64,000 bases of DNA from Paenibacillus marchantiophytorum (GTDB lineage Bacteria; Bacillota; Bacilli; Paenibacillales; NBRC-103111), in NCBI RefSeq assembly GCF_014640555.1, contig NZ_BMHE01000022.1, positions 1-64,000 of the forward strand, given 5' to 3'. Below the pieces are notes generated by a model. That model made no database searches, had not been told where the DNA came from, and saw only the letters and a list, made by a program, of their open reading frames with translations. The position numbers and the translations under genes are program-made. Positions 35,292-44,601 of the stretch are shown here, piece after piece. The stretch's first letter is position 1, and each line of letters begins with the position of its first letter.

Positions 35292-36470
35292 TTAATCAGA
35301 ACGCAAAGCGTCAATCGGACGCAGCTTGGATGCTTTATTGGCCGGGTACAGACCAAAAATGACACCCACGAGAACTGAAAATAAGAATGCGTACAAGCTG
35401 ATATCGAAGGATAAGCTCGTGGTCTGTTTGGGGCTGAAATAGGGCAGTGCATAAGAGAGTCCAATCCCTAACGCAAGTCCGATTAATCCGCCCATGCCGC
35501 TAATAACGACAGCTTCTACGAGAAATTGCAGCAAAATATTGCGTCGCTTGGCGCCAATCGATTTGCGAATACCGATTTCCCGCGTCCGTTCGCTTACCGT
35601 TACCAACATAATATTCATAATGCCGATACCCCCGACAAGCAGTGAAATCAGCGCTACAGCTACTAATTGATTCGTAAGTGTATTGGTCGCTTCAGTCCGT
35701 GCTTTCAGCAGCTCATCCTGATTCGTTAAGACGAAACCGGTGTCGCTTTTGAATTTATAAGTCAAATATTGCTTCATCGTTTCTTGCGCTGTATAAATAT
35801 CGTCTTTGGTCGGCGCTTCCACGTAGGTAGTGCGGATTTGCCCTAGTTTAAAGACACGTCTGGCTGTCTCCAGCGGAACAATAACCGAACTGTCGACCGA
35901 TGCCCCGCCGATGTTGGAGCCTTTCTCTTTGAGCGTACCGATGACACTGAACACGGCGCCATCAATATTTATTTCCTCGCCAACGGGATCCAGAGTTCCA
36001 AAGTATGTTTTGGCAACCTCACTGCCCAGCACGGCTACATTCGAGCGGAACTCAAGATCCGTAGGTGACAGGTTGCGCCCCTTGTCTACCGTAGCTTTAA
36101 TGATCCCGAAGTAACGGTCATTCGTGCCAATGACATTGTATTTCTCCTGCGTACGGTCATATTTAATATTGGAGCCGTTCTTCGTCATCGTTGGGGCAAT
36201 GGATTTAAATTCCGGGAAGTTCTCGAAATTCATCAGTTCATTATAATCCAATTGCGTGGCGCGCCCGTTCCCGGTTGCCGTGACAACCAGCAGATTCGTC
36301 CCCATGTTCTCATACTGCTTGGCAATTTGTTCGGAAGTCCCTTGCCCGATAGATACCAACGTGACAACCGAACTAACCCCGATGATGACGCCAAGCATGG
36401 TCAGAAATGTTCGCAACGGGCTCGAAATAATCGTCCGCAGCGACATTCTGAGCAGTTCATTTACCTTCAT
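35292..36470 (-). CDS. MacB/YknZ-type ABC permease
   Basis: A 392-residue FtsX-family permease. One membrane helix near residues 20-42, an external MacB-PCD domain (about 45-240) and three C-terminal helices (VAVALISLLVGGIGIMNIML, AVVISGMGGLIGLALGIGL, LYAFLFSVLVGVIFGLYPA) are visible, with the RTREIGIRKSIGAKRRNI coupling loop. MacB-like proteins expel peptides or toxins, using a membrane fusion protein and an ATPase. The start overlaps the ATPase stop as ATGA. Confidence 0.93.
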   Translation of the reverse strand: MKVNELLRMSLRTIISSPLRTFLTMLGVIIGVSSVVTLVSIGQGTSEQIAKQYENMGTNLLVVTATGNGRATQLDYNELMNFENFPEFKSIAPTMTKNGSNIKYDRTQEKYNVIGTNDRYFGIIKATVDKGRNLSPTDLEFRSNVAVLGSEVAKTYFGTLDPVGEEINIDGAVFSVIGTLKEKGSNIGGASVDSSVIVPLETARRVFKLGQIRTTYVEAPTKDDIYTAQETMKQYLTYKFKSDTGFVLTNQDELLKARTEATNTLTNQLVAVALISLLVGGIGIMNIMLVTVSERTREIGIRKSIGAKRRNILLQFLVEAVVISGMGGLIGLALGIGLSYALPYFSPKQTTSLSFDISLYAFLFSVLVGVIFGLYPANKASKLRPIDALRSD

Positions 36471-37186
36471 ACGCTCACCTCTTGCTTCACAGCGCCCTTG
36501 TCTGTGGAATTCCGATAGTCATCAATGATGACTCCGTCGCGCAGAGCAACAACGCGCTGGGCATTATCGGCAATATGATGATCATGCGTAATCAGGACGA
36601 TCGTGTTCCCTTGTGCATTCAACTGTAAAATTAATTCCAACACTTCTTCGCCTGTTCTGGAATCCAGCGCGCCTGTCGGCTCATCTGCCAGAATAAGCGA
36701 AGGGGAGATGGCCAACGCCCTCGCAATCGCGACACGCTGCTGTTGACCGCCGGATAACTCGCTCGGCTTATGATGTCCGCGTTCTCCCATACCAAGCATC
36801 TTCAACATATTATGTGCTCGTTCTCGCCGCTCTTTCTTCGCAATCCCCGCATAAATCATCGGAAGTTCCACATTTTCCATCGCCGATAAACGCGGCAGAA
36901 GGTTAAATTGTTGGAAAATAAAGCCGATTTTCTGATTCCGCAGCTCGGCCAGGGCGTTATCGTTCATATGTTCCGTGACCACGCCATCCAGAATATAACT
37001 GCCAGAGGTAGGAACATCCAACAAACCAATCGTGTTCATTAGCGTCGATTTCCCTGATCCACTCGGCCCGATGATCGCTACAAAATCACCTTCGGCCACA
37101 GACAGCGATATGCCTCGCAGAATGGGTAGATCTTCCAGACCGCGCTTATAGGTTTTGGTAATTTCTTTAAGTTCAATGATATTCAT
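36467..37186 (-). CDS. MacB/YknY-type ABC ATPase
   Basis: A 239-residue ATPase with Walker A GPSGSGKS, the LolD/MacB-type FIFQQFNLLPRLSAMENVELPM, signature LSGGQQQRVAIARALA and Walker B ADEPTGALDS. It powers the FtsX-type permease beside it. It starts 27 bp after the adaptor gene, and its end overlaps the permease start. Confidence 0.95.
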   Translation of the reverse strand: MNIIELKEITKTYKRGLEDLPILRGISLSVAEGDFVAIIGPSGSGKSTLMNTIGLLDVPTSGSYILDGVVTEHMNDNALAELRNQKIGFIFQQFNLLPRLSAMENVELPMIYAGIAKKERRERAHNMLKMLGMGERGHHKPSELSGGQQQRVAIARALAISPSLILADEPTGALDSRTGEEVLELILQLNAQGNTIVLITHDHHIADNAQRVVALRDGVIIDDYRNSTDKGAVKQEVSV

Positions 37187-37213
37187 ACCGCAATAGCTCC
37201 CTTCCCAGCAGTA

Positions 37214-38941
37214 TTATCTAGCACCGCCACCGCCGTTGGTCCGGACAGCTCCTGTATTGCCTCCCGCTCCCGCTCCACCAGTTCCGCCGCCTTGGAATCC
37301 TCCTGCGCCTCCGCCACCAAAGCCGCCTGCACCGCCTACGCCTCCGTTTTGCTGGAACTGCTGTCTCAAACGATTTATTTCGTCCTGACTTAAATTTTGC
37401 TGTCTTTTTACACCAGGCAACACGACTTTGTCGCCTTCTTTAAGCCCATCTGTTATCTCCACTTGTGTCTTGGAGCGAATCCCAATCGTAACCTCATGCT
37501 CTGTCTCTAACGTACCGTCCGCTTTTTTCAAAGTAACGACTCGTTTACCTTTTTGTGATTGAAGAGCTTCAGGCGGAATGTAGAGAATATCTTTCTTATC
37601 TTGAATCAGGATTTCACCTGTTGCCGTCATCCCATATTTCAACACATTATCCTTATTGTCAGCAGCTAACACCACATCATAGAAGGTAACGCCATTCGTT
37701 GTTGTTCCTACCGTAGAAACTTGCGTAACTTCTGCTGGGAACACGCGACCAGGGTAAGAATCCACCTTAATCTCCGCCTTCATCCCCGTCTTCATGTTGG
37801 GAAGATCGAGCTCATCGACTTGGACGGGAAGCTGCATTTTGGCAAAACTAGCCACAGCGCCCAGCTGTGTTCCGCTAGTTACTTTGCTTCCTGCTTGATA
37901 GTTGCCTAGAATATCATTCCTCTTATTGACGAAATCCGTGGAGAACACACCATCGAAAGGCGCGACAATTTTGAGATTATCCACTTTATCCTGAGCTGCA
38001 GCCACTTTCAGTTTCTGACGTTCAAGCGCTGATTGTTTGGCGAGAATATCATCACCGAGCGTATCATTCACAAAGGAGGCAATCTGATCGCCCTGATGAA
38101 CCATATTCCCTGTTTTGAAAGGCAGCGTAGACACGTTACCCGTTGTCCCGGCCAGAATCGTTGTCACTTTCTGATACTGCAGTGCGCCTTTGGCTTGTGA
38201 ATCGACAGCACGACCGCCAATCGTCACAGAACCAAGTACATTGGTGCCTGCGTCCATGGAGTTATCATTCGGAACCGTAATGTCGATATCAATCCATTTG
38301 CCGCCCTTCCCATCGGACTTGGGGTCCTTGGAAATCGTTTGAATCGTTCCCGTTTTCGTAATCATAAACCCATCTAACGTAATATCTACGGCATCACCCT
38401 TATGAAGCTGCGCTGCATCTTCCACGAAGAAAGGAAGTGTAACTGTCAACGTGCTCACATCGGCGATCGTAGCAATTTTCGTTGATTTATTAATCGATGA
38501 ACCGAGGTCTAGATTGGTTGCATATGTAAGCTTGCCGGAAACCGGCGCTCTTACGCCCATTAACCCTTGCTGCTGCTCAAGTGAACTCAAATCCTTCTGA
38601 AGCTGCTCATAATTCAACTGAGCGTCTTGCAGATCACTCTCCAAGCTGGAGCTAGTGAGTTCAATCAGCACATCACCGGCTTTGACGGCTTGATTTCGTT
38701 TCAAATTTATCGATTTAATATTCGCATCCTGTGTAATTGTGATCGTTTGTGTTTCCTTAGGCTCGAATTGCGCTGTACCGGATACCGAAGAACGAATATT
38801 CCCTTTCTTCACATCGGCTGTCACCTCTTTGACATCCGCTGCTTTCGTTTTCTTTCCTTTTGCCAGATAGGCATAGGATCCCCCAGCGCACAGGATGACC
38901 GCGATACTTACAATAAGCCATTTGCTGCGATACCATTTCAT
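37214..38941 (-). CDS. Membrane fusion (HlyD/MacA/YknX-like) adaptor
   Basis: A 575-residue adaptor with an N-terminal membrane anchor (WLIVSIAVILCAGGSYAYLA), a biotinyl-lipoyl-like hairpin (KGNIRSSVSGTAQFEPKETQT and a later VRAPVSGKL), a second lipoyl-like hybrid (KIVAPFDGVFSTDF), beta-barrel segments and a C-terminal Gly/Ala/Asn-rich tail (about 530-575). Two lipoyl-type halves make it longer than a usual MacA. It should link the ABC permease to its extracellular partner. Operon order: lipoprotein, this adaptor, ATPase, permease, secreted protein. Confidence 0.88.
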   Translation of the reverse strand: MKWYRSKWLIVSIAVILCAGGSYAYLAKGKKTKAADVKEVTADVKKGNIRSSVSGTAQFEPKETQTITITQDANIKSINLKRNQAVKAGDVLIELTSSSLESDLQDAQLNYEQLQKDLSSLEQQQGLMGVRAPVSGKLTYATNLDLGSSINKSTKIATIADVSTLTVTLPFFVEDAAQLHKGDAVDITLDGFMITKTGTIQTISKDPKSDGKGGKWIDIDITVPNDNSMDAGTNVLGSVTIGGRAVDSQAKGALQYQKVTTILAGTTGNVSTLPFKTGNMVHQGDQIASFVNDTLGDDILAKQSALERQKLKVAAAQDKVDNLKIVAPFDGVFSTDFVNKRNDILGNYQAGSKVTSGTQLGAVASFAKMQLPVQVDELDLPNMKTGMKAEIKVDSYPGRVFPAEVTQVSTVGTTTNGVTFYDVVLAADNKDNVLKYGMTATGEILIQDKKDILYIPPEALQSQKGKRVVTLKKADGTLETEHEVTIGIRSKTQVEITDGLKEGDKVVLPGVKRQQNLSQDEINRLRQQFQQNGGVGGAGGFGGGGAGGFQGGGTGGAGAGGNTGAVRTNGGGGAR

Positions 38942-39028
38942 GAAGTTGCTTCCTCCTTAGGGATAATTCGACCGAAGTTGATCTATTGCGTATGCTCTTA
39001 GTTGTCTTTTGCCTTCATGACTGCCAAC

Positions 39029-39634
39029 CTAATCATGCTTGGAAACAAGTAATTCCACGAGTTGTTGTTCAATGCTCTTCCCGATACTTCGAGGATCTAA
39101 TTGCTGAGTTCCCCCATCCACTCGATCAATTTGGCCAGCTTCGACCGCCCGTTCTTTTCGTTGCTCGATGAAAGCGTTGATTCGCTTCTCTCGTTCTTCC
39201 TGTGACAGCTCAGTATGCGGTTTATCCACCCGCTCTTCAATGCGCTTATTCACTTGTTTGGATTGTTCGTCCAAAAAAGTTCTTTGCTCGCTCGTTAAGC
39301 TGCCAAGGACTTGCTTGCGTTCGGTATCATTCATACTTCCTTCTTCCATGCTTTCACGAATGTAGGGCAGCATGGCCACGGCTTGCTTGGCCGATATGGT
39401 CAAAGAGGCATTGCGATCCATGCGAAGCAAAGCTTGAAACAGCATGACCAGCCGCATCTCCGTCAGATTCTGAACTTCTTCATTCGGGCGATCTTCTGGT
39501 GAAGTGTGCCCGGCCGTTGGAGAAGGCGCAGCCTTTATCGCTGCTGAATCCGTAACAGTCAAGGGATGACTGCAAGCACTTAACAGGCAGGCCAAGAGTG
39601 TGATACTTACTATCACTTTTTGTGTGTATCTAAT
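39029..39634 (-). CDS. Probable lipoprotein, apparent ATT start
   Basis: A 201-residue protein of unknown function if initiated at ATT 39634. GGAGG lies ten bases upstream (39645-39649), and the product then begins with a clean lipoprotein signal (IRYTQKVIVSITLLACLLSAC, split as read) with Cys21. The only upstream in-frame candidate is a TTG at 39763 inside the kinase gene, which would place an unlikely 43-residue leader before the signal. The mature part is helical and charged (KRIEERVDKPHTELSQEEREKR), somewhat like Spy/CpxP-type envelope sensors but not assignable. An out-of-frame ATG-TAA sits three bases after GGAGG. It lies upstream of the adaptor gene (87 bp). Confidence 0.6.
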   Translation of the reverse strand: MRYTQKVIVSITLLACLLSACSHPLTVTDSAAIKAAPSPTAGHTSPEDRPNEEVQNLTEMRLVMLFQALLRMDRNASLTISAKQAVAMLPYIRESMEEGSMNDTERKQVLGSLTSEQRTFLDEQSKQVNKRIEERVDKPHTELSQEEREKRINAFIEQRKERAVEAGQIDRVDGGTQQLDPRSIGKSIEQQLVELLVSKHD

Positions 39635-39653
39635 CTTACATACACCTCCAAAA

Positions 39654-39690
39654 CAAAAAATCCTGTCCACTAGCAACAGGATACGAAATA
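39654..39690 (-). terminator. Terminator after the histidine kinase gene
   Basis: Seven-bp stem ATCCTGT/ACAGGAT (39660-39666 and 39676-39682) with a minus-strand run of six T. It lies between the kinase stop (39736) and the lipoprotein ribosome site, so only read-through or a separate promoter would transcribe the exporter operon. Confidence 0.75.
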
Positions 39691-39735
39691 AACATGAATT
39701 AAGTTTGCTTAACTTGTAAAATATTTGTAAACAAA

Positions 39736-41196
39736 CTACGCAATTCGCGGAAAAATAACGCAAAACTCGGTACCTTCCCCCACTCGGCTGCGCACTTGAA
39801 TGGTTCCATCCATCCCCGTTACCAAATGCTTCACAATCGTCAGACCAAGACCGGTACCTGTGGACACATCGGATCGCGAGGTTCTGGCCTCATCGGCTTT
39901 GTAGAAGCGGTCCCAAATACGAGCAAGCTCGGCATCTGTCATCCCTGCCCCAGTGTCCCTGATGTATATATGAACTTCATGTTCTTGTTCCTCCAAGGCA
40001 ACCGTCAACGTCCCGCCTTCGGACGTGAATTTGAGCGAATTGTAGATCAAATTCTGCACAATTTGGGCAAAACGATCCGGGTCTAGCGCCACTTGCGCTG
40101 GCTCTAGCAGCGGATCCGGAAGAATCACATGAAGTGAGATTTGCTTATCAGCAATAGGTGCCTTCAATAGCTCCAATGAATCTTCCAGCGTTTCTGCCAT
40201 AATCACCGGCCTCATCCGAAACACATCTATGCCATTCTGAATTTGCGCCAAATCGAGTAAATCCGTAACCAGACGTTGAAGACGCTGAACCTCTTGATCG
40301 CAAATGCGCAAGTAATGTGAATATTTCTCTTCTGGAATGACCTTATCGTTCATGGCGACAATGAAACCTCGAAGCGTTGTTAGCGGAGAACGCAGCTCAT
40401 GCGACACATTGGTTAGAAACTCTTGTCTGGTTCCTTCCCACTCCTCTAGTTGATCCACCATGAAGTTGAAACTGGCGGCGAGTTGACCCACCTCATCGTG
40501 CGAGGTGATCGGAACTCGAGTTGTGAAATCGCCGTGCGCCAGCTCGAGCGCAGCGCGATTCATTTGTTGAAGCGGCCCAGCCAGCTTGCGGGAAATTATG
40601 AAGAGAATGAATCCGACAGCAAGCAGCGAGAAGAGCAGCGGCACCATAATATTCACACGCACGGCAGATATCGCCTCACTGATATCCCCCGCTGGAAAAT
40701 GCAGGATAATGACCATCGGCTGACCATTCAGTTGATATGGAGCGTGATAGGTAAACAGGTTAATTTCTCGCCCGTCCGGCATCGTCAAACCGACCATTCC
40801 GTAACCGGAATGACCGTGCAAGCCATCGATGAACAAGGCATCCATCTGCTTCGGGATTCCTCGGCCTTCACTATCAGAGGAGCCATTCAGAATAGTGCCT
40901 TTCTCATCCACGAGCCATACTTGTCCATTAATGCTTCGCGCCAAAATACGAATGGTGTATTTCAATTCTCGCGTTGTAATAGTCCCATCTTGGACAGAAT
41001 TCATTAAGCGCGTGACTTCCACATTGCGCTTCTCCATCAATTCGATCTTATCTTTATAAAATAAATCCGTAAAATAGTAGTTCCAGAACAGGAAAAGGCC
41101 CGCGAAGAAAAGCACACAAGTCGCCAGAAAAGACAGAAATATTTTCAGATAAAGACTGTTGTACTTGCTCACGATCCATCGTCTGACCTTAGCCAT
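39736..41196 (-). CDS. OmpR-partner sensor histidine kinase
   Basis: A 486-residue membrane kinase. Helix 1 (LKIFLSFLATCVLFFAGLFLFW), an external sensor of about 130 residues, helix 2 (IMVPLLFSLLAVGFILFI), HAMP (about 185-240) and the catalytic core follow. The phosphorylated histidine is in SHELRSPL near residue 266. The N-box NLIYNSLKFTS, DTGAGM and GTGLGLTIV complete the ATPase. ATG 41196 has GAGGTGG upstream and overlaps the response regulator stop by eight bases. The downstream neighbours suggest control of the exporter operon, by inference. Confidence 0.92.
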   Translation of the reverse strand: MAKVRRWIVSKYNSLYLKIFLSFLATCVLFFAGLFLFWNYYFTDLFYKDKIELMEKRNVEVTRLMNSVQDGTITTRELKYTIRILARSINGQVWLVDEKGTILNGSSDSEGRGIPKQMDALFIDGLHGHSGYGMVGLTMPDGREINLFTYHAPYQLNGQPMVIILHFPAGDISEAISAVRVNIMVPLLFSLLAVGFILFIISRKLAGPLQQMNRAALELAHGDFTTRVPITSHDEVGQLAASFNFMVDQLEEWEGTRQEFLTNVSHELRSPLTTLRGFIVAMNDKVIPEEKYSHYLRICDQEVQRLQRLVTDLLDLAQIQNGIDVFRMRPVIMAETLEDSLELLKAPIADKQISLHVILPDPLLEPAQVALDPDRFAQIVQNLIYNSLKFTSEGGTLTVALEEQEHEVHIYIRDTGAGMTDAELARIWDRFYKADEARTSRSDVSTGTGLGLTIVKHLVTGMDGTIQVRSRVGEGTEFCVIFPRIA

Positions 41197-41917
41197 GTTG
41201 AACCACCTCAAACGAGTAGCCGATCCCCCACAATGTTTGAATGTTCCACATGTCATGCTGCCCAAGTTTTTTACGCAAATTTTTCACATGGGCATCCACC
41301 GTTCGCGTACCGCCTGTAAAATCAAAATTCCACACATAACCAAGCAAATCTTCCCTCGTAAATACCCGACCTGGATGCGTTGTCAGGAAAAATAGCAATT
41401 CGATTTCCTTCGGTGTCAACTCCACCCTTTTCCCACCAACCGTGACCCGATACTGGTCCAAATCGATGACAATATTGCCAATTTCAAGCCATTTGCGGGA
41501 AGTACTCTGGGGATTAGCAGGCTCGCTTGCTACTTGCACAGTACGACGCAAAACAGCCTTGATGCGGGCAATCAGCTCATTGGGATCAAAAGGCTTGACC
41601 AAATAATCATCAACACCTAGATTAAAGCCTCTTAATTTATCGATAGACTCTCCTTTGGCTGTCAGGAAAATAATCGGTGTTTGGTGAAAAGGCGCATCCA
41701 TCTTGCGAATTTGATCACAGAGTTCATACCCGGAAATATCCGGCAGCATAATGTCCAGCAGGACCAAATGAGGCCTCTCAGCGGCAATGGTTTGGAGTAC
41801 ATCCTGTCCGCGCGGCAGCAAAATCGCTTCATAATTGGAATGCTCCAAATACAAACGGACCACCTCGGCAATATTGGGTTCATCATCCACAACAAGAATT
41901 TTACCTTCCGAAATCAC
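41189..41917 (-). CDS. OmpR/PhoB-family response regulator
   Basis: A 242-residue regulator with a receiver domain (acidic pocket DDEPN, phosphorylated Asp in LLDIMLPDISGYEL, LTAKGES, KPFDPNELIARI) and a C-terminal winged helix (GGKRVELTPKEIELLFFL, RVFTREDLLGYVW, RTVDAHVKNLRKKL). It overlaps the DUF309 gene (four bases) upstream and the kinase gene downstream, so the three genes form one tightly coupled transcript. Confidence 0.95.
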   Translation of the reverse strand: MISEGKILVVDDEPNIAEVVRLYLEHSNYEAILLPRGQDVLQTIAAERPHLVLLDIMLPDISGYELCDQIRKMDAPFHQTPIIFLTAKGESIDKLRGFNLGVDDYLVKPFDPNELIARIKAVLRRTVQVASEPANPQSTSRKWLEIGNIVIDLDQYRVTVGGKRVELTPKEIELLFFLTTHPGRVFTREDLLGYVWNFDFTGGTRTVDAHVKNLRKKLGQHDMWNIQTLWGIGYSFEVVQHG

Positions 41918-42447
41918 TTCGCTCCACCCTTTTCTTTGCGGATTTGCTGTTGTCTTGCTCTCTCTAGGATGACCTCGGAGCGATCCCGCTTCGTATGCTT
42001 ATGGGTAAGCTGCTCATCCAGCAACGCACTTGGCGCTAGCCACGTCCATCCTTTACGCTCACATGCCTCCATACACCAAGCGGTTAACTCGGGATCGGCA
42101 ATCGGTAAATTAATATCATAGTAGCTGTATTCATGATGTTCAATTTGCCTCAACGTTTCACTTAATAAGTGCTGAAGCTTACCGGAATCCAGTCCAAGCG
42201 AGCTGAGATGAATCGCCTCCGCATTGGCTGCTGCGCTTTGCAGCATTTTGAGCGCGCCTATGCGATTCCCACGGCGAATATGGTACATCCCCACGGCGAT
42301 TTGGATCAGAGCCACGTATGTCCTGCCGCGTTCATCTCCTGGATGCTCCTTCCAGAACTCCTCCATCACTTCATGGCACTCAAAATAGTCCCGCTCCGCA
42401 TGAAAATAAAGTAAATAATCGAGATAAGCTCCCGGATATGGCTTCAT
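41914..42447 (-). CDS. DUF309 domain-containing protein
   Basis: A 177-residue protein with the DUF309 signature FHAERDYFECHEVMEEFWK near residues 14-32 and a helical repeat-like domain containing YVALIQIAVGMYHIRRGN. The domain's role is unknown. The stop overlaps the response regulator start (ATGA), which is an unusual position for DUF309 and suggests it is produced with the two-component system. A 180-bp spacer separates it from the divergent GH18 gene. Confidence 0.82.
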   Translation of the reverse strand: MKPYPGAYLDYLLYFHAERDYFECHEVMEEFWKEHPGDERGRTYVALIQIAVGMYHIRRGNRIGALKMLQSAAANAEAIHLSSLGLDSGKLQHLLSETLRQIEHHEYSYYDINLPIADPELTAWCMEACERKGWTWLAPSALLDEQLTHKHTKRDRSEVILERARQQQIRKEKGGAK

Positions 42448-42627
42448 TCCTGTTCCTCCACCTTGTTGTAATCACGGCAATGCTTCTATTCTCTTCATGT
42501 TACTCGAAAGTTGTGCCATCGTCCAATCTCTCAGACAACATCTTCATGCTTTCTATCATTTTCCAACGCAACCATTCTACCTTTTGAAACGTCCAATACA
42601 GTAGATTACTAGAAAGAGGCGTGAAAG

Positions 42628-44544
42628 ATGAAAATTGGAAAATGGATGCTTGCTGGCACTTTGCTGCTAGCCATGACCGTACCTCATGCGGTTCATGCCG
42701 CAGGTGCCACCACACCTGACAAAACGACCAAATACCGCGTTTACCAATACAATCACGTGCTGATGGAATTCGCTTCGTATAATCAAGCTGAAGCGTTTGC
42801 CAAGGGATTCACCAATAGTCACGTTGAAGAAATCGGTTCGCGCAAATGGCTGTGGAACAATTTCCCCCGCTATCAAGTTTATCAACTGGATGCAACCTTG
42901 CCGGAATGGCAATTCACCACGCTCGATGCCGCCATTGCTGAAGCCAAGAAATGGACGAACGCAAGCGTACGAGATTTGCAATCCACAGGCTGGGCTTGGA
43001 ATAATTACCCGAGATATCAGGTCTATCAGAATGAAATTACCCTGGACAGCTGGAAATTCCTTACCTTGAATGAAGCCATCGCTGAAGCCAAAAAGTGGGG
43101 CAGCGCCCACATCATCAACCTGGACAACAACCAATGGGTTTGGGATAACATCGCCTCTGATGTTAAACAGCTTTTAAGCTCCGGGGAGCCCGCTTATAAA
43201 GTGTATCAAGGGACCTTTTCAGCTGACAATTGGAAATTCGCTTCGCTCGAAGATGCGATCAAAGAGTCTCTGAAATGGGGAAATTCAACCGTTGTCAATA
43301 CGACAACCAATCAAACCGTGTACAGCAATCTTAAAACGTATAAAGTCTTTCAAAACGATTCCTTTTTACAAGACTTTACTTCCCTCGATGAGGCCATCGC
43401 CTATGCAACACAATGGGGGCATAGCGCCATTTTCAAAGAAGGACATAAGATTTGGAATAACTTCGCCTCTTACCAAGTCCTGCAAAACACAGCGCTCATC
43501 GGCGAGTTTAAAACCATTCCAGAGGCATTAAACTACAGCGTGCAATACAGCAATGCCTCCATTCAAACACTAGATCGAACGCTGCTGTGGGATAATTTCA
43601 AAAAACTTCAAGTATGGGGCTGGAACGGTCAATCAGGCGCAGATACGATCAAAGCACAAGTGAACAACACAATTGGACTGGATGTCGATTCTCCCAGCTA
43701 TTTTGAGCTTGCTGATGCAGGCGGCGGTTTGAAAGATAATTCCAACGCTGATACCGTCAAATGGCTGCAAAAAAACGGCTACACCGTGTACCCGCTGGTC
43801 AATAATCAATTCAATTCAACCTTAACGTCACAATTTCTGGCGGATAGCGCGGCCCAAGATAAATTTATTACCGCTTTGGTAGACCGCTCCGTACAGCTTG
43901 GTGTTCCAGGCATTAATGTCGATTTCGAGAGTCTGGCTGGATCGGACCGCAATGCTTTTACAGCTTTCATGACCAAATTAACCGCTTATGCCCACCTGCA
44001 CGGCTTGGTTGTCTCCATTGATCTTCCTCGCGGCAGTGTCAAATGGAATCATCTCTCTGCGTTCGATCATGAGAAGCTGGGCAGCTTGGTCGATTATGTA
44101 GCTATCATGGCTTATGATCAGTTCTACAAAGGGAGCACATCGGCCGGATCTGTTTCCGGACTTCCTTGGACAGACGGCGGCATACAAGAATTCCTTTCCT
44201 ATGGCATTCCGCGGGACAAAATAATTCTTGGTATCCCCTACTATGTTCGCGAGTGGAAGCTGGATGCCGCTGGTGCCTTGCAAGGCAACCGAACCGTGCT
44301 TATGAAAGATATCCCTGCCCTGATGGCATCCAAAACGACCACAAAGACATGGGACAAAACCTTTGAACAGTACAAAATCGAATATAAGGAAAACGGATTT
44401 ACCTATGTATTCTGGTTAGAAGATGAGGCAACCGTCAAAGCCCGTCTGGATATGGCCAAAAAATACGACATTGCCGGTGTTGCAGCTTGGCGGCTTGGCT
44501 ACGATCAAGCGGATTTATGGAAAATGATTTTGCAAAATAAATAG
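42628..44544 (+). CDS. Secreted GH18-like hydrolase with six N-terminal repeats
   Basis: A 638-residue exported protein. After a signal peptide (1-24) come six related units of 44-60 residues (starts about 36, 82, 130, 190, 238 and 282), each with YxVYQ, then L-x-EAIAEAKKW, then W-x-NN/DN. From residue 327 a GH18-like barrel follows, with the acid pair Asp432 and Glu434 in INVDFESL, and DYVAIMAYDQF and GIPYYVREW. It resembles YvbX/YaaH-type enzymes that act on peptidoglycan or chitin. The repeats are probably binding or anchoring units, but I cannot name the family. AGAGGCGTGA precedes the ATG; a strong terminator follows. Confidence 0.82.
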   Translation: MKIGKWMLAGTLLLAMTVPHAVHAAGATTPDKTTKYRVYQYNHVLMEFASYNQAEAFAKGFTNSHVEEIGSRKWLWNNFPRYQVYQLDATLPEWQFTTLDAAIAEAKKWTNASVRDLQSTGWAWNNYPRYQVYQNEITLDSWKFLTLNEAIAEAKKWGSAHIINLDNNQWVWDNIASDVKQLLSSGEPAYKVYQGTFSADNWKFASLEDAIKESLKWGNSTVVNTTTNQTVYSNLKTYKVFQNDSFLQDFTSLDEAIAYATQWGHSAIFKEGHKIWNNFASYQVLQNTALIGEFKTIPEALNYSVQYSNASIQTLDRTLLWDNFKKLQVWGWNGQSGADTIKAQVNNTIGLDVDSPSYFELADAGGGLKDNSNADTVKWLQKNGYTVYPLVNNQFNSTLTSQFLADSAAQDKFITALVDRSVQLGVPGINVDFESLAGSDRNAFTAFMTKLTAYAHLHGLVVSIDLPRGSVKWNHLSAFDHEKLGSLVDYVAIMAYDQFYKGSTSAGSVSGLPWTDGGIQEFLSYGIPRDKIILGIPYYVREWKLDAAGALQGNRTVLMKDIPALMASKTTTKTWDKTFEQYKIEYKENGFTYVFWLEDEATVKARLDMAKKYDIAGVAAWRLGYDQADLWKMILQNK

Positions 44545-44562
44545 CTGCAAGCTTAAAAGTAA

Positions 44563-44600
44563 AGAGCACCCCCAAGTTCCACCGGGGGTGCTCTTTTTTC
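44563..44600 (+). terminator. Terminator after the GH18-like gene
   Basis: Perfect 11-bp stem AGAGCACCCCC/GGGGGTGCTCT (44563-44573 and 44584-44594), followed by TTTTTTC. It may also slow transcription from the convergent zinc-ribbon gene. Confidence 0.92.
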
Positions 44601-44601
44601 A

